From NCBI GenBank assembly GCA_965153455.1, contig OZ234495.1:22936875-23000874 (forward strand): a stretch of 64,000 bases of DNA. Reading direction: 5' to 3'. Each line of letters opens with the position of its first letter. Position 1 is the stretch's first letter. The translations under genes and the position numbers were made by a program. Source of the stretch: Sphagnum compactum. Taxonomy: Eukaryota; Bryophyta; Sphagnopsida; Sphagnales. Shown here piece by piece: positions 12,088 to 22,935 of this stretch. The notes below the pieces were generated by a model, which had not been told where the DNA came from, made no database searches, and saw nothing but the letters and a program-made list of their open reading frames with translations.

Positions 12088-12522
12088 GTCACCCTTTGTT
12101 TCACCCCTATCTCCTCTGCTTTCGCCCCCTATCCCCTCTCTCAATGGTAGCCGCAGAGTAAGGAAATTTTATTAAATCTGGGTATGAAATGCTGAAACTC
12201 AGCATTTTATGCACAAGGTCTGAGAGTAATTATAGTAATTGTACAGATAAGAGCAGTGAAAATATATGTAGCAGCAGTGCAGTCACCCTTTGTTTCACCC
12301 CTATCTCCTCTGCTTTCGCCCCCTATCCCCTCTTTCAATGGTATCCGCAGAGTAAGGAAATTTTATTAAATCTGGGTATGAAATGCTGAAACTCAGCATT
12401 TAATGCACAAGGTCCGAGAGTAATTATAGTAATTGTACAGGTAAGAGCAGTGAAAATACATGTAGCAGCAGTGCAGGCGCTCATGAAAAAGGAAACACAG
12501 GATGAAACTCAGTTTACCACCA
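12088..12522. repeat. 194-bp tandem duplication of a dispersed repeat
   Basis: GTCACCCTTTGTTTCACCCC starts both units, at 12088 and 12282, and the two 194-bp units are nearly identical up to GTAGCAGCAGTGCAG. After the second unit comes GCGCTCATGAAAAAGGAA, which also follows the related single copy at 47946-48150. That copy shares CACCCCCTATCCCCTC, GCAGAGTAAGG-like and GAGCAGTGAAAATATATGTA blocks. Confidence 0.85.
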
Positions 12523-12769
12523 AAATTGGTGGAAATAATAGTTTGGGTCCCGGTTATCTGCTTTTGTGAAATTTTCATTCCCAGTTACTCGTTTGATTCC
12601 CTATTATGCCGAAACTGGCCGTTCTCGCCCCCTAACCGCCTGACTTTAAGGATGACTCTGATCTATAGAGAATTTAATCTAGAAAACTGTAAAGCGTATA
12701 CTATGGTTTTTACTGCCACTTTTTCATGTGCAACTTCAAACAAGTCTTATCTACGAAGGAAAGTAGTTT

Positions 12770-13600
12770 ATCTGTTTGTTTTGGGTTGTCGTTGAGATTT
12801 CACAAACCATGCATGATAAATGCCCCCACCATGCGCTTAATACTTTTGGAAAGTCCTCAATGAGTACACACAACTACTATGCTCTTGATATGGTTCCAAC
12901 GCCGTTGATGAGTATGCAAGGCACCACCACAATGCTCTCGGTACTCTTGGAAAGCCCTTGATATGCATAGCGAGGTGTGCATCAAGGTGGGTTTGTGATG
13001 TTTAGACGAGTGTTGGCCAGTTATTGAATTTTGTCATAATCGCATACTTTGTGAAATTCTTTGGGGGTGACGGTTAGGTTATCAATCTCGATATATAAAA
13101 CAATCGAGTGCCAGCTAAGTTATCAATAGTTTGGGAATTAAAATCACTGGTTATGCATAAGGGTAGGTTATTTAATAATTGGTTAGTTACTAGCGGGTTA
13201 TAAGGCTTTTTCAAAAGTTATTTATTTATTATTATTATTTTTTCCCTTTTTGTCATTTTCTATCATAAAAATGTTAAGTGCTTTAGAATTGATAACCTAC
13301 TGAGGAAGAGTAACCAAGTCATTTGGGTAAGTTATTTTTGGAATTTTAATACCGATCATCATGTTATTAACTAATTAGACCAAAATCAATAACCAATTGA
13401 TAGTTATTAATAATCGAATTGATAGCCAAGTCACAACTCAATAACCGGCCAACACTACTTTAGACCTTCGGTGCAAGAGTTATTGGAATATTGAAACCAA
13501 TTTGTCAAGGAAAATTCAAAGAGAATTTTATATAAATTGAGACGAAAGTTGGGTGAGCTCTTGGTATTATTGAAAAACCCTTGCTCAGCATAATTTCTTG
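12770..13600. repeat. Dispersed repeat interrupted by a hAT MITE
   Basis: The outer parts (12770-13007 and 13459-13600) align with 33770-34060. Shared stretches include the GAGATTTCACAAACCA-like start, GGAAAGTCCTCAATGAGT, GGTTT(G/C)(T/A)(G/T)ATGTTT and GTGAAGAAGTTATTG-like sequence. The 33.8-kb copy lacks the central insert. The parent element is not identified. Confidence 0.6.
13008..13458. mobile_element. hAT-type MITE with target-site duplication
   Basis: The left end AGTGTTGGCCAGTTATTGAA (from 13009) matches the reverse complement of the right end, AGTGTTGGCCGGTTATTGAG, at 18 of 20 bases. TTTAGAC flanks both sides (13001-13007 and 13459-13465), extending to a one-mismatch 8-bp repeat, the length expected of hAT elements. 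The 450-bp interior is non-coding and rich in TTATTAAT-like sequence. A related empty site exists near 33900. The ends resemble those of the 42336-46666 hAT relic. Confidence 0.8.
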
Positions 13601-14708
13601 GAGTTGATTTGGTAATTTTAGACCTAAGCTTTTTTGGGTGGGTGGGTGGGTGGGAGGGGGGGGGGGGTGGAGATATTGAATTTTGAGTAATTATTATCAC
13701 TAAAAATTCATTTAAAATAATATTAAGATAGGCAAGTTGCCATGAGCTTGTTCATTGCAAGTCACAAGGTTGATGATATGTCAGGGTTGATGGGTCATGA
13801 ATAAATGAATGAATGAATGTGTTAAAATTAATGGCCCATTGATGATGAGTTTCATAGTTGCCAACATGAAGTCTACTTCAAACCCTAAAACCTATAAACC
13901 CTATCACAAAGCCTATAAAATTAGTAGTCAGGTGCACTAATTTCATCTCCCTAATTTCTAAACCCAAATCTCTAAAGAAAGTTGCACTGAGAAACAAACT
14001 CCCAAACCTCCTTTAAAAAGCAAGCCAAATTTTTTTTCTCCAAAATTATGATGAGTGAGAACAAATGGCTCAAACCCAATAGGTAGATGTGAGGTACCTA
14101 CCTACCTCCTATAACAACCCTAATTATTATCTCTCTTAAAAATCTCCAACTGCCAGTATCAACCCACTCAACATCTTACACAATAATAAATGAACATCAA
14201 TCCCCTAAGTTATCATGTGGTGTGTACTGGACCAGCCAGCAGCCAGAGGAGGCTTTCTTTCCCCAATCTGAGTAGGCATCAAATTGCATATATCACCAAG
14301 ACTGCATTTGTACACAAAGATGAAGAAATTTTTTAAAAAGGATGATAACCTAGAGTTTTAGGGTTTACTCAAAATTCAATATCTTCCCACTTCCACCCAC
14401 CTTAGGTTTTAAAAATTATGAAATTGCTTCCAAGGAATCTCACTCATCAAGGGCTTTCTCCATCATGGGCTTTCCAACAACACCAAAGGTTTGCCCCAAT
14501 TTTTCCAAAAATATTTAGTTTTGATTTAAACCCTAAATATTCTTTTGACAAAATTGTTCAATATTCAATAACCCTTGCACCATAGGCCTAAATAATACTA
14601 GACCATCAAATTTTTGTCATTTAAATTGAATTTTCAATGAAAAAACTACTTTAAAATTCACGTTCATTGAGCAGGATTTAATGAAGGTGATTTGGAATTT
14701 TTCATACC
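13601..14708. other. Intergenic DNA
   Basis: No gene is seen. A GGGTGGGTGGG/poly-G tract lies near 13634-13668, and ATGAATGA repeats near 13798-13818. Sequence around 14440-14480 (TCATCAAGGGCTTTC) reappears near 15285-15300, marking diverged copies of a dispersed element. Confidence 0.5.
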
Positions 14709-14711
14709 TTA

Positions 14712-15066
14712 GAGCATCTCCAGTGGTGCTCAATATGTGCACCTACAAAAATATTTTTCACATCCAAGTTTAGTTCTGTACTCTTAAGCAACCCCACCCA
14801 TAAAACTGAAACTGGGACAGCAAATAGGTGGGGGACTACTAATAGCAAACCACCTGGACCAATCATTATGATGGGCCAATCAAAAACACTGAGCAGCAGT
14901 TAGATCACATTTATTAAACTCTTTTCTGTGCCTTTCACCAGCCACGGCAACATACGCAATTATGCGGAGCCAAAACCATTTTCCTGAGCCAAACTGGCAT
15001 AGGTTGGATTTTCTTCATCCAATTTTACTGTGCAGGATCACATACAGAGCACCACTGGAGATGCTC
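14712..15066. mobile_element. Tourist-like MITE with perfect 20-bp ends
   Basis: The left terminus GAGCATCTCCAGTGGTGCTC (14712-14731) is exactly the reverse complement of 15047-15066. TTA flanks both sides (14709-14711 and 15067-15069), the 3-bp target duplication typical of PIF/Harbinger elements, whose plant MITEs commonly begin GAGCATCTCCA. The 355-bp interior has no transposase, so movement would depend on an element elsewhere. Perfect ends suggest fairly recent insertion. Confidence 0.92.
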
Positions 15067-15321
15067 TTAGGTGAGAAAATTTCCAAACCACCTTCATTAA
15101 ATCCAATAATACCAAGAGTGCACTCAAATTCCCCTATAACTTTTTAGTTTTGATTTAAATTAATTTTCAGTGAAAGAATCGTTCAATATTTGAATATTCG
15201 AGCCCCATGTTTAATGTTTAAGCCTAATGTTGTTTATAGGTTAAAACTTAAAACATTATGAAATGAGCTCGGTGCACCCCTATTCATCAAGGGCTTTCCA
15301 ACGATACCAAGAGAGAAGCAA

Positions 15322-15479
15322 GATTCTATATCCCCAATCTCTTTGAACAAGAAGCTCAAGGTTTAGGGTTTAGGGTTTAAGGTGCATTCACCAACTGCGG
15401 GATTCTATATCCCCAATCTCTTTGAACAAGAAGCTCAGGGTTTAGGGTTTAGGGTTTAAGGTGCATTCACCGACTGCTT
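15322..15479. repeat. 79-bp direct duplication with telomere-like core
   Basis: Two 79-bp units start with GATTCTATATCCCCAATCTC at 15322 and 15401. Each carries GGTTTAGGGTTTAGGGTTTA followed by AGGTGCATTCACC. The units differ at only a few positions. The TTTAGGG core is the Arabidopsis-type telomere repeat, here interstitial. Confidence 0.9.
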
Positions 15480-16655
15480 GGTTAGTTACTCCTGCTCTTG
15501 CTCCTAAACCCTTACACTTTCAGTGGTTGTAATTTGCAGATCATGTTCGAGAGATGGAAAATTGAGCTTGCTTGCCATTGATACCTGCTATTGCAGCAAC
15601 AGATGAGGAAACGAATCTCGGTTGTGGTGATGGTCAGACCCAGGAAGGCAATTGAACCTGATGAGCACATGTCATCTGGTGGGTGTCTGCAAGGAGGGAC
15701 TTCATATGAGAGCAAGTCTTAGCAAGAGAAAGCCTTGAAACATGTGATCCCTCCTTGGTTCATGAGTCTTACTCTCCTTCTATAAAATGATTGACTCTGA
15801 TACTAAAACAAACATTTGCACCATCCAGTCTTATAGTCCTACACTTCTCCTCAATTACCGAAGAAGATGGTATATGATTGATTGTTCAGGATTTAGGCCT
15901 GCAAAATGGGTACCCAAGGATACCAACAGCCAAGAGGAAAACTGCAAATTGGGTTGTGCTGGCATACCTGTTGATCAGTTAAGGATGAGACAATGAATCT
16001 CATGCAGCTGGGCCCGGTACAATTCACAACAATTCACAACTTCAAAACAATTAGCTGATCCAACAGATGATAACAGAAAGTGTATGATTTGTCAGCTGTT
16101 CTGATTTCCCGTATCCTCACAAAATATATTTACAGAAGAAGTGGCACTGACGTGGGTGGAATGAATGCAAATGATTCAATTTGACATACTGTTTGACATA
16201 CTTCCAAGTTTCCAATCCAATTGAGAAGGGAAACCAAAAGCTTCTACGGATTGAAATTTCACAGAAAACAATCCATGATGGAAGGGAGGCGGGAATAGAT
16301 GAGAAACCTATCTCAGATCCATGTGCAAGGAAAACAAAGCCTGAATTCATCGGGTATAGATCTCTACCTGAAAAACCAAAGATCTAGAGAGATTGCAAAT
16401 ATAACCCAGCTAGCATATGAAGATCGAGCAAGCTTAACATAAAGAGGCAGGAGGAGGATGTGGCTGTCTCACCTTGCATTTGCCTAGGAATGTCAGAGAC
16501 CTGTTGTAGTTGCCTTTCTCCTTCCCTTGAACATTTCTCCTGTATACAATCTGCTGACACATAGAAGAACAGATTCTCACCTTACGGATCTGTGGGCAGC
16601 GGATTCTGTACAAGCGTTCTTGGAGAACGAATATGAAAGCATAGTACAGATTGGG
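15480..16655. other. Intergenic DNA, no supported gene
   Basis: Base composition is closer to coding than in the surrounding DNA, and several frames of 60-77 codons occur on both strands. None shows a recognisable domain, and no consistent splice chain could be built. A gene fragment remains possible. Confidence 0.35.
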
Positions 16656-16795
16656 CGTTTCTTGTGAAGAAACAGAGAATCATCAGGCACATCTTGTGAA
16701 GAATGTGAGAGAATCAGATCTGGCACTTCTGGTGAAGAATGAGAGAGAAGTTGATCTGGCACTTCTTGTGAAGAATGAAAGCAAATCAGATGTGT
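16656..16795 (+). repeat. 36-bp tandem repeat in an open frame
   Basis: About three and a half units of 36 bp translate as variants of DLALLVKNEREV inside an open plus-strand frame that ends at 16983. The unit length is a multiple of three, so the frame survives the repetition. No family is recognised, and expression is unproven. Confidence 0.6.
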
Positions 16796-16989
16796 CATCC
16801 AATGCCCATTTCAATTCAGGTCTTTTGTTCCAACGCTTTCATGCCAACAGATTCATGAAGAATGTTTTTTCAGCTCCATTTGGAGTCGGTCCTTTGTGCG
16901 CACCCTTTGAGGAACTAGTTCATGGGTCCTGTATCATCATAGCCCAAATTTTCCCTCTTTTAGAGGATCTATACAATGGGTAGCCACAC

Positions 16990-19560
16990 AATCAATCTCT
17001 CACCTTTCACCTCTTAAAACTGACTCTCTAAGATAGATTTTGCTTGATCTGACTACAATGTTGTAGTGATCAGCCATTGCACAGTGATCATGTTGTTCAG
17101 GTTAGCACTGGCATTCTTACAACAGAAATTGTTAAGTTGTCATCCCCAACATAGTGAGATTCAACATCTAGTCGAGTATATTACACAAGATTGATGTGCC
17201 TTAGCTGATGTGCAAATAGCAGAGCTTCAGGAATTGGAATTGCTGGAGCAATTCCAGGATGTATTTGCATGGGTATAAAGGTGAAGCTGGGATGATACAC
17301 CATTGGGAAGCATGCAATAGAGAAATGCAACACAATTCCCTCATTGCAGCTTGTGAGATTTGTTTCCCTTGTGAGTTTGTTATGGATTTGGAGTATTTTA
17401 GTTACTATATTTTGTTTACGAAAATCAGTTCTGAATTTCATTCTTGGATCTAATGTTTAGCAAAAAAATTCTTGTAAACCCCATTTTTTTTCTGACAAAA
17501 AAAACCACACACACACACATTGATAATCAATAACTTAGCAATTATGAACTTCAACTTACATGCAAGCAATTTTCTCCTCTAATGTGTTTCTCCCATAATG
17601 GACATGTTCCAATGGGTAGGTAGACTTTGGAAGGGTGGTAAAACTTGTTCTCATGCCCACTCCAAGGAACTCAATAGGAATCAAGGATGAGGAAGTTGTT
17701 GGTAATATTCATAACTAGTAGAATAGAATAGAATAGAATAGAATAGAATAGTGTAGTTTAGGGTTTAGGGTTTAAGGTGACACACAAAAAGATGATTTGT
17801 GAGTTGACATGTGTTGTTGGCAGCTCCTAAACACTTGCACTTTTGATATTTGTGCCTGAAATCCTGATGCTATAAAAAGTCACTTGCCAAAAAGGGCTAG
17901 GGCTAGGCTATATTGGGTCCTATATTACTATATACTTGGCAATTAGCAATTAGGTCATCAACAAACTCCCATGTTCCTAACCCAAAATTGTGGCCCCTTT
18001 GAGCTTCTAGAGCTTTTTGATGCCACCAAGCAGTTCCCCATTTGTTGGCTCTCACACAATCAATAAGGAGAGAGAGAGAGGCTATGGAACACTGTTGTAG
18101 TTTTCATGTGGTCCCACAACTTCCCATTTGAGGAATGTTCATCAGGATTTTAGGGTTTAGGGTTTCACCTAGTGTGAAATCTTTTTTTGTTTTTTCTTGA
18201 GGAACCCATTACATGTTAGGGAATGGGCATGTCCTTGACATACATGTTAGTGCCATACCCATGATTCTCTTCCCTAAAGTTAGCCTCACCTTTTTGAGAA
18301 AAAAAGAAGAAGGTTATGGTAAGTCAAGGTGCTTGCTTATTAACAAGGAAGGACATTTGATTATTAAATTAAAATTATGAACAAAGAGGTAGTCACTAAA
18401 ATTATGAACAAGAGATTATGTACATTTTTTATCTTCTAATTTCATTTCATTCAAAAAAATAAAAAATGCAAAACATAAAAATAATAGAGGGGCAAACTTG
18501 CAACTTATAGATGCTATTATTTTTACTTTGGGCTACTCCATGTTGTTGCTATTCTTTATTTAGTCACAATCATCAACTAATGAAAAACAATTAGTTTGAT
18601 TTTGTGAAAATTAAGTTTTATCTGAATGAAAATATTGAATGACATTATTGCGTGCAATTTGAATTTCAATTGGATTAAAATTCAATTAGTATTAAATTTA
18701 AATTCAATTAAACAAAAATAGAATGCAAAATTGGTGTAAAAGGTATTTGACAATTTACTCATGTGATTATGGTGTTGGAAATTTTTATATTTCTTTTTGA
18801 AAAACACGAATCCAACAAACATCTTTTCATTCCCATTTATTTGAAAATTGATTAAATGGATTATGAAATTTGGAAACTATCCAAAGGACGACTTATGAAG
18901 CTTAAAATTATGCTACTTAAACAAGTTCCAATGAACCATTATCACATCCTAAACCCTAAACCCTAAACCATCTCTTCGTCGATAATATGAAATAAATTCA
19001 AAACACCCCCTTCCATATCGAACTTTTCTAGTACTTTACACAAGTGTCCAAGATCTCGTATTTTTCGAGACGGAAAGTCGATAACCAACAACCGAAGAAG
19101 TTGCCAAAGCAAGAGACCAAAAGTGGCAAAAATCACTCCCTACCCCACTCCACTCCACTCCCAAAGAAAAAAAAAAAAAGGCAATTTTTGGCAATTGGAG
19201 TAACTCCAAATTAATTTGCACAAAAAAGAAAAAGAAAAGAAAAGGCAAAAAAAAAAAGAAATTACAAAGAAATTACCTACTACCTCAAAATAATAACCCT
19301 AGATGAGAACTCGGGTTAGGTGAAATTTTCCATTGGCTATCTTTTACACAAACTTTCATCATCAACGGCTTGGATTCAATTCTTTGCCACGTGGAGGGAT
19401 TGCGATCGTGACAACACGAAATTGATGCTCGTTTTACTTTTACTGAATCTGCTCTTCTTTTACTTTCACCCCCTTTTCTGATTCTTTGAAAGCGTTGCCA
19501 GTTGTGACAAGGACTGTAAATGAGACACGTGTACATACCGCCAGGTGTCTGTCTGTCTCT
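16990..19560. other. Intergenic DNA with telomere-like motifs
   Basis: No gene is supported. Features seen are a (GAATA)6 run at 17721-17750 directly before TTTAGGGTTTAGGGTTTAAG (about 17757-17776), another TTTAGGGTTTAGGGTTT near 18150, and the reverse form CCTAAACCCTAAACCCTAAA near 18945-18965. The 17757 site and the 15437 site share further flanking sequence (GCTCCTAAAC...TTGCAC-like), so they are copies of one repeat. Confidence 0.5.
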
Positions 19561-19589
19561 CTCTGTGTGGCTGAAGTTTAGGGGAAGTC

Positions 19590-20090
19590 CATTCGCAGAC
19601 GTTAGATCTCCCGTGTATGAATCTCAACCGTCGGATGCACATCAATCGTTCTTGAAACGCTTTTGGGGGGGTAAAAGGCGAATCTGAGAAGCTACATCCG
19701 CCGTCTAATGAATCTAGACCGTCAGATTCCCATCAACGCTCTAGAACGCTTTCAGGAAGTCGAAATCTGAGACGTTAGATCCTCCATCTAATGAAACTCA
19801 ACCGTCGGATGTTCATCAAACGCCTCTTGAACGCTTTTAGGGAAGTCAAATCTGATACGTTACTTCCTCCGTCCTTAGGAAAATCTGGACCGTCAGAATG
19901 CACATCAACGCACTTGAACGCTTTTAGGGAAGTGGAATCGGAGACGTTAGATCTTGGGTCGAGGGAATCTGGACCGTCAGATTCACATCAACGCTGTTGA
20001 AAACTTTTCGGGTACTCGAATCTGAGACGTTAGATCCTCCGTCTATGAATGTGGGCCGTCGGATGTACTTCGGCGCTCTTGAACGCTCGA
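19590..20090 (+). promoter_or_regulatory. Six-unit tandem promoter array
   Basis: Six imperfect units lie head to tail. Their CCGTC(A/G)GA cores start at 19628, 19719, 19802, 19890, 19974 and 20056, giving spacings of 91, 83, 88, 84 and 82 bp. A full unit runs GAGACGTTAGATCCTCCGTC, TAATGAATCT, ACCGTCGGATG, CATCAACGCT, CTTGAACGCTTTTAGG. The last unit ends directly at the TATA-like box, so the array is the proximal promoter of the coiled-coil gene. The repeated GACGTTAGATC and CCGTCRGAT blocks are probable binding sites; the factor is unknown. Confidence 0.75.
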
Positions 20091-20099
20091 CTATAATAA
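20088..20099 (+). promoter_or_regulatory. TATA-like box of the coiled-coil gene
   Basis: GACTATAATAAG follows the last promoter unit immediately. A transcription start about 25-35 bp downstream (near 20125-20135) would place a GAAGAAGAA-rich leader at the 5' end of the mRNA. Confidence 0.55.
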
Positions 20100-20339
20100 G
20101 CTTTTGTGTGTGTACTCTTCCCGAGAAAACACAAACTTGGTGCATATCGGAGGAAGAAGAAGAAGAAGAAGATCATCTCGAGATTTTGCGACAGATTTTA
20201 GAGCAAGTAGTTTTTCCCATCTCTGCAAAAAATCACAGAGCTTGTGAATTCTTTGATTGCAAAACTCATTTAAATTCTGCGTTTGAAGTTGTACAAAAAC
20301 TCCTTTTATTTTTCGCCTTCCCCAACTCAAGTCTCGAGT

Positions 20340-20592
20340 GTAAGTTTCTGAAGCTAAATTTTGGACTGGTCACCAGTGGATTGTGTTTGATTCTGCAGTT
20401 GGTAGCTGCCCTGAGATCACAAATTTAGGATTTGCAACTTTTTGAATTACGAGCTCTGGATTGCAAATTTGTGAAAAAGAATTCTTTGGATTAGTGTGTG
20501 TGTGTGTGTGTGTATGTGTGTGTTCCTTTCGTTCTGTAGTTCAAGATTCAGACTTTGCGGTGTTGTTAATGATGCACAGTTGGGTTTCGCAG
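20340..20592 (+). other. Probable intron in the 5' leader
   Basis: GTAAGTTT at 20340 is a strong donor, and TTTCGCAG ending at 20592 is a reasonable acceptor. Splicing would remove 253 bp, including a GT microsatellite (about 20493-20522), and leave a leader with the start codon at 20687. This is inferred from splice signals only. Confidence 0.4.
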
Positions 20593-20686
20593 GTTTTGGG
20601 AGCTTAGCAACCAGATCCAGCTGCTGCGCTGCGATTTGACGGTTTTTGACATCTCCGGGTTCCCAAGTATCAGCTTTGCAGCAGCC

Positions 20687-21635
20687 ATGGCAACAGTTGA
20701 ACGTCGAGCTCCAGCAGCTGCATCATCATGGGAGCCCAAAGCAGCTAGCACACCAGTTACAAACGGTGCTGCAAATGGAAGTGCTGCACGAGAGCAGTAC
20801 ACTGATCACCCAAGTACTACTACTGGATCAGGTAACTGGAGTTCAATTGTTGTTTTTTTGCAGTAGAGATCTGTGTGTCTTGTTGTTACTGTTGTCTGGA
20901 ATTACTTGTGCGTGGGCCGGCGCGGGATCTGACAAGAAGCTCATGATGTGCTTTGAATCTTGTGACTCTCGCTCATGCAGCTGAGCAGCCATTGTCACCA
21001 GGATCAAAAGCAGCTGGTCAGCCAATGTCACCAGGAGCTGTGAGGAACGTGAAGGCAGAGACAATTGCGGAAGCTCACAGAGAAAGAGTGGAAGCCGAAG
21101 CTCATACTTACCTCCAAGCCGAAACTCGCAAGGCTGAAGCTCGTGCTGCCACAGCACAGGTAACAAAATTTCTGCATTTAACTCCTGCAGCTCCTCCCAG
21201 CTAGTCCCTGCATCATCAGCTGCTCAAGACCTTTTCTTATATGTTCTGACATCATGTGGGGACATGACCTGCAGGCCAGAGTGGAGCAAAAGAAGATGAA
21301 GGAGGAGGCCAAAGCCATAGAGAACAGGAAACGGGAAGAGGCAAAAGCTGATCAAGTGGTTCGAGCTGCCGAGGTAATTCAAAGGCTCAACAAGCTCATG
21401 CTGCAATATGATCTGAATGCTCAAAATCTAGTCTGAGCTTTCCCAAGGATTATTGCAGTGGAGCTGTAGTAGTCTAGAAGTCTACCCCAGATTCATGTCC
21501 TGAACTCTGGCTGCAGGTGAAAGCTGACAAAGTGATGTCAAATGCCAAAGAGGAGGCTGTGAGAATCAAAGCTCATGCTCATGAGGAAGCAGAGAAGCAG
21601 ATCGCTGATGCCAGAACACAAGCTGAGAGGGTACT

Positions 21636-21674
<39 letters not shown>

Positions 21675-22063
21675 ACTGGTTCTTTTTACCTCCATCGCCA
21701 AGGAAATATGGAGCTGTTTTGGATGCTTTGGAATTTTGTGAGTGCTGGAGGAACAAAATTGGGGTAAGGAATTGATTGGCAGTTTTTTGCAGATAATCGG
21801 AACATAGACATGCTGGCTATGGGACTGGAGCTTGGATTGATTGATTTGCAGCTTTGCTTTGTTTTGCTTTGCTTTGCTTTGTTTTGATTTGCTTGTAGGC
21901 AAAAGCTGAGATTGAGGAGATGAAGAAGAGGGAGTTGGCAGAACTGCAAGACAAAGTGGAGCAGCTCATAGCTGCAGGAGAGTTGCCAGTTAGAGAGAAG
22001 GAGAAACGGGGTGTTGGATCCAAGCTCAAAGATACACTTGCTTGCAACCATGGCGGTGACTGA
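20687..22063 (+). CDS. Ala/Glu/Lys-rich coiled-coil protein, five exons
   Basis: The five exons are 20687-20831, 20981-21159, 21275-21373, 21517-21630 and 21899-22063. All four introns are GT-AG (phases 1, 0, 0, 0), and the product is 233 residues. The start is the GCAGCCATGG context at 20687. Residues 1-75 are Ala/Ser/Pro-rich and probably disordered, with two PLSPG/PMSPG proline-directed sites. Residues 76 to about 215 are almost continuous heptad-like sequence (for example VKAETIAEAHRERVEAEAHT and AKAEIEEMKKRELAELQDKV). The tail LIAAGELP...SKLKDTLACNHGGD contains the only cysteine. The layout, disordered N-terminus plus C-terminal coiled coil plus a Cys near the end, and the five-exon structure recall remorins, plasma-membrane scaffold proteins, but the conserved remorin Trp residues are absent. 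I would call it remorin-like at most; the function is unknown. A long CT microsatellite (21641-21671) lies in intron 4. Confidence 0.82.
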
Positions 22064-22840
22064 AAGTCATTGCTCAAATCATGAACTCAAAATTTACCCC
22101 AGAACCCAAATTTGATAATTGATTTCCCCTCAAAACCACTCCTGAATTCTCCTCAGATAGCATGAAAAAGTCCAAGATTGATGCAAGATTTGCCCAAATC
22201 TTCTCATATCAAGCAAAAGAAGTGCAAGATTGGTGTAAAGATAAATTCTTCACTTCTTCTATAAGCTTGAAAAGTGCAAGGTTGATATGAGATTTACCCA
22301 TTTCCACTTCCATGAGCTCTCGATATAACGGGTAGTACACAATAGACAAGAATTGATTCGCTCTCCATACTATTATACAACATGCTTCAAATCTGTGAAA
22401 TGGTCATTGTAAAATAGCTTGAAATTTAAAACACATAGCATCTTCTTATAAGTTTTCATCTTGGGTTTTTTCTTTTTTTCTTTTCTTCTAGATGTTGAAA
22501 CATTGCATTGAAAATCAACATGTTTAGGGAGCCAATTGTGCCTCTCTCTATATATATCACATTTCAATCAAAAATGTGAATGTGTGAAAAAATTGAGAGT
22601 TGAATTTCAGGAATTATCAGGATTCATTTTCAGGAAGCTTTCCTACACAATTTCACATACACATATTGTACATCACACTTTCCTCTTGAAAGAAAAATGC
22701 TGAATTTGCAATATATATAATATACTTTCATATTAGTGGAAAACAAACGAAAACTTAGTTGTTTTGTCTCTTCAACTTATTCTTCTTCATGGAATTAGAG
22801 ATTTTAAATGTCAAAGTTTAACTCACCATTGCTATTTGGG
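22064..22840. other. Region downstream of the coiled-coil gene
   Basis: A loose ~100-bp direct repeat (GAAAA(A)GTCCAAGATTGATG and its relative GTGCAAGGTTGATATGAGAT) spans about 22165-22310, probably overlapping the 3' untranslated region. No further gene is seen. Confidence 0.4.
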
Positions 22841-22935
22841 TGTTTGGTTTGGGATCAAATTGAGAGAGAAAAGAATTGAATTAGCAATTGCAAAAACTTC
22901 AATTCTTTTCTCCCTTGATTCCTTTGTTACAAACA
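22841..22935. repeat. 95-bp foldback (inverted repeat)
   Basis: The arms 22841-22880 and about 22898-22935 are near-complementary, with a perfect central stretch GAGAAAAGAATTGAA against TTCAATTCTTTTCTC and outer ends TGTTTGG/ACAAACA. The loop is only ~17 bases. This could be a very small MITE or a hairpin RNA source. Confidence 0.65.

Noticed and set aside
17181-17453. Possible Ty3/gypsy fragment (LLEQFQDVFAWVYKG)
   Set aside because: The short ELLEQFQDVFAW stretch recalls the start of gypsy reverse transcriptase, but similarity stops after about 20 residues and no RT motif follows. Too little to annotate.
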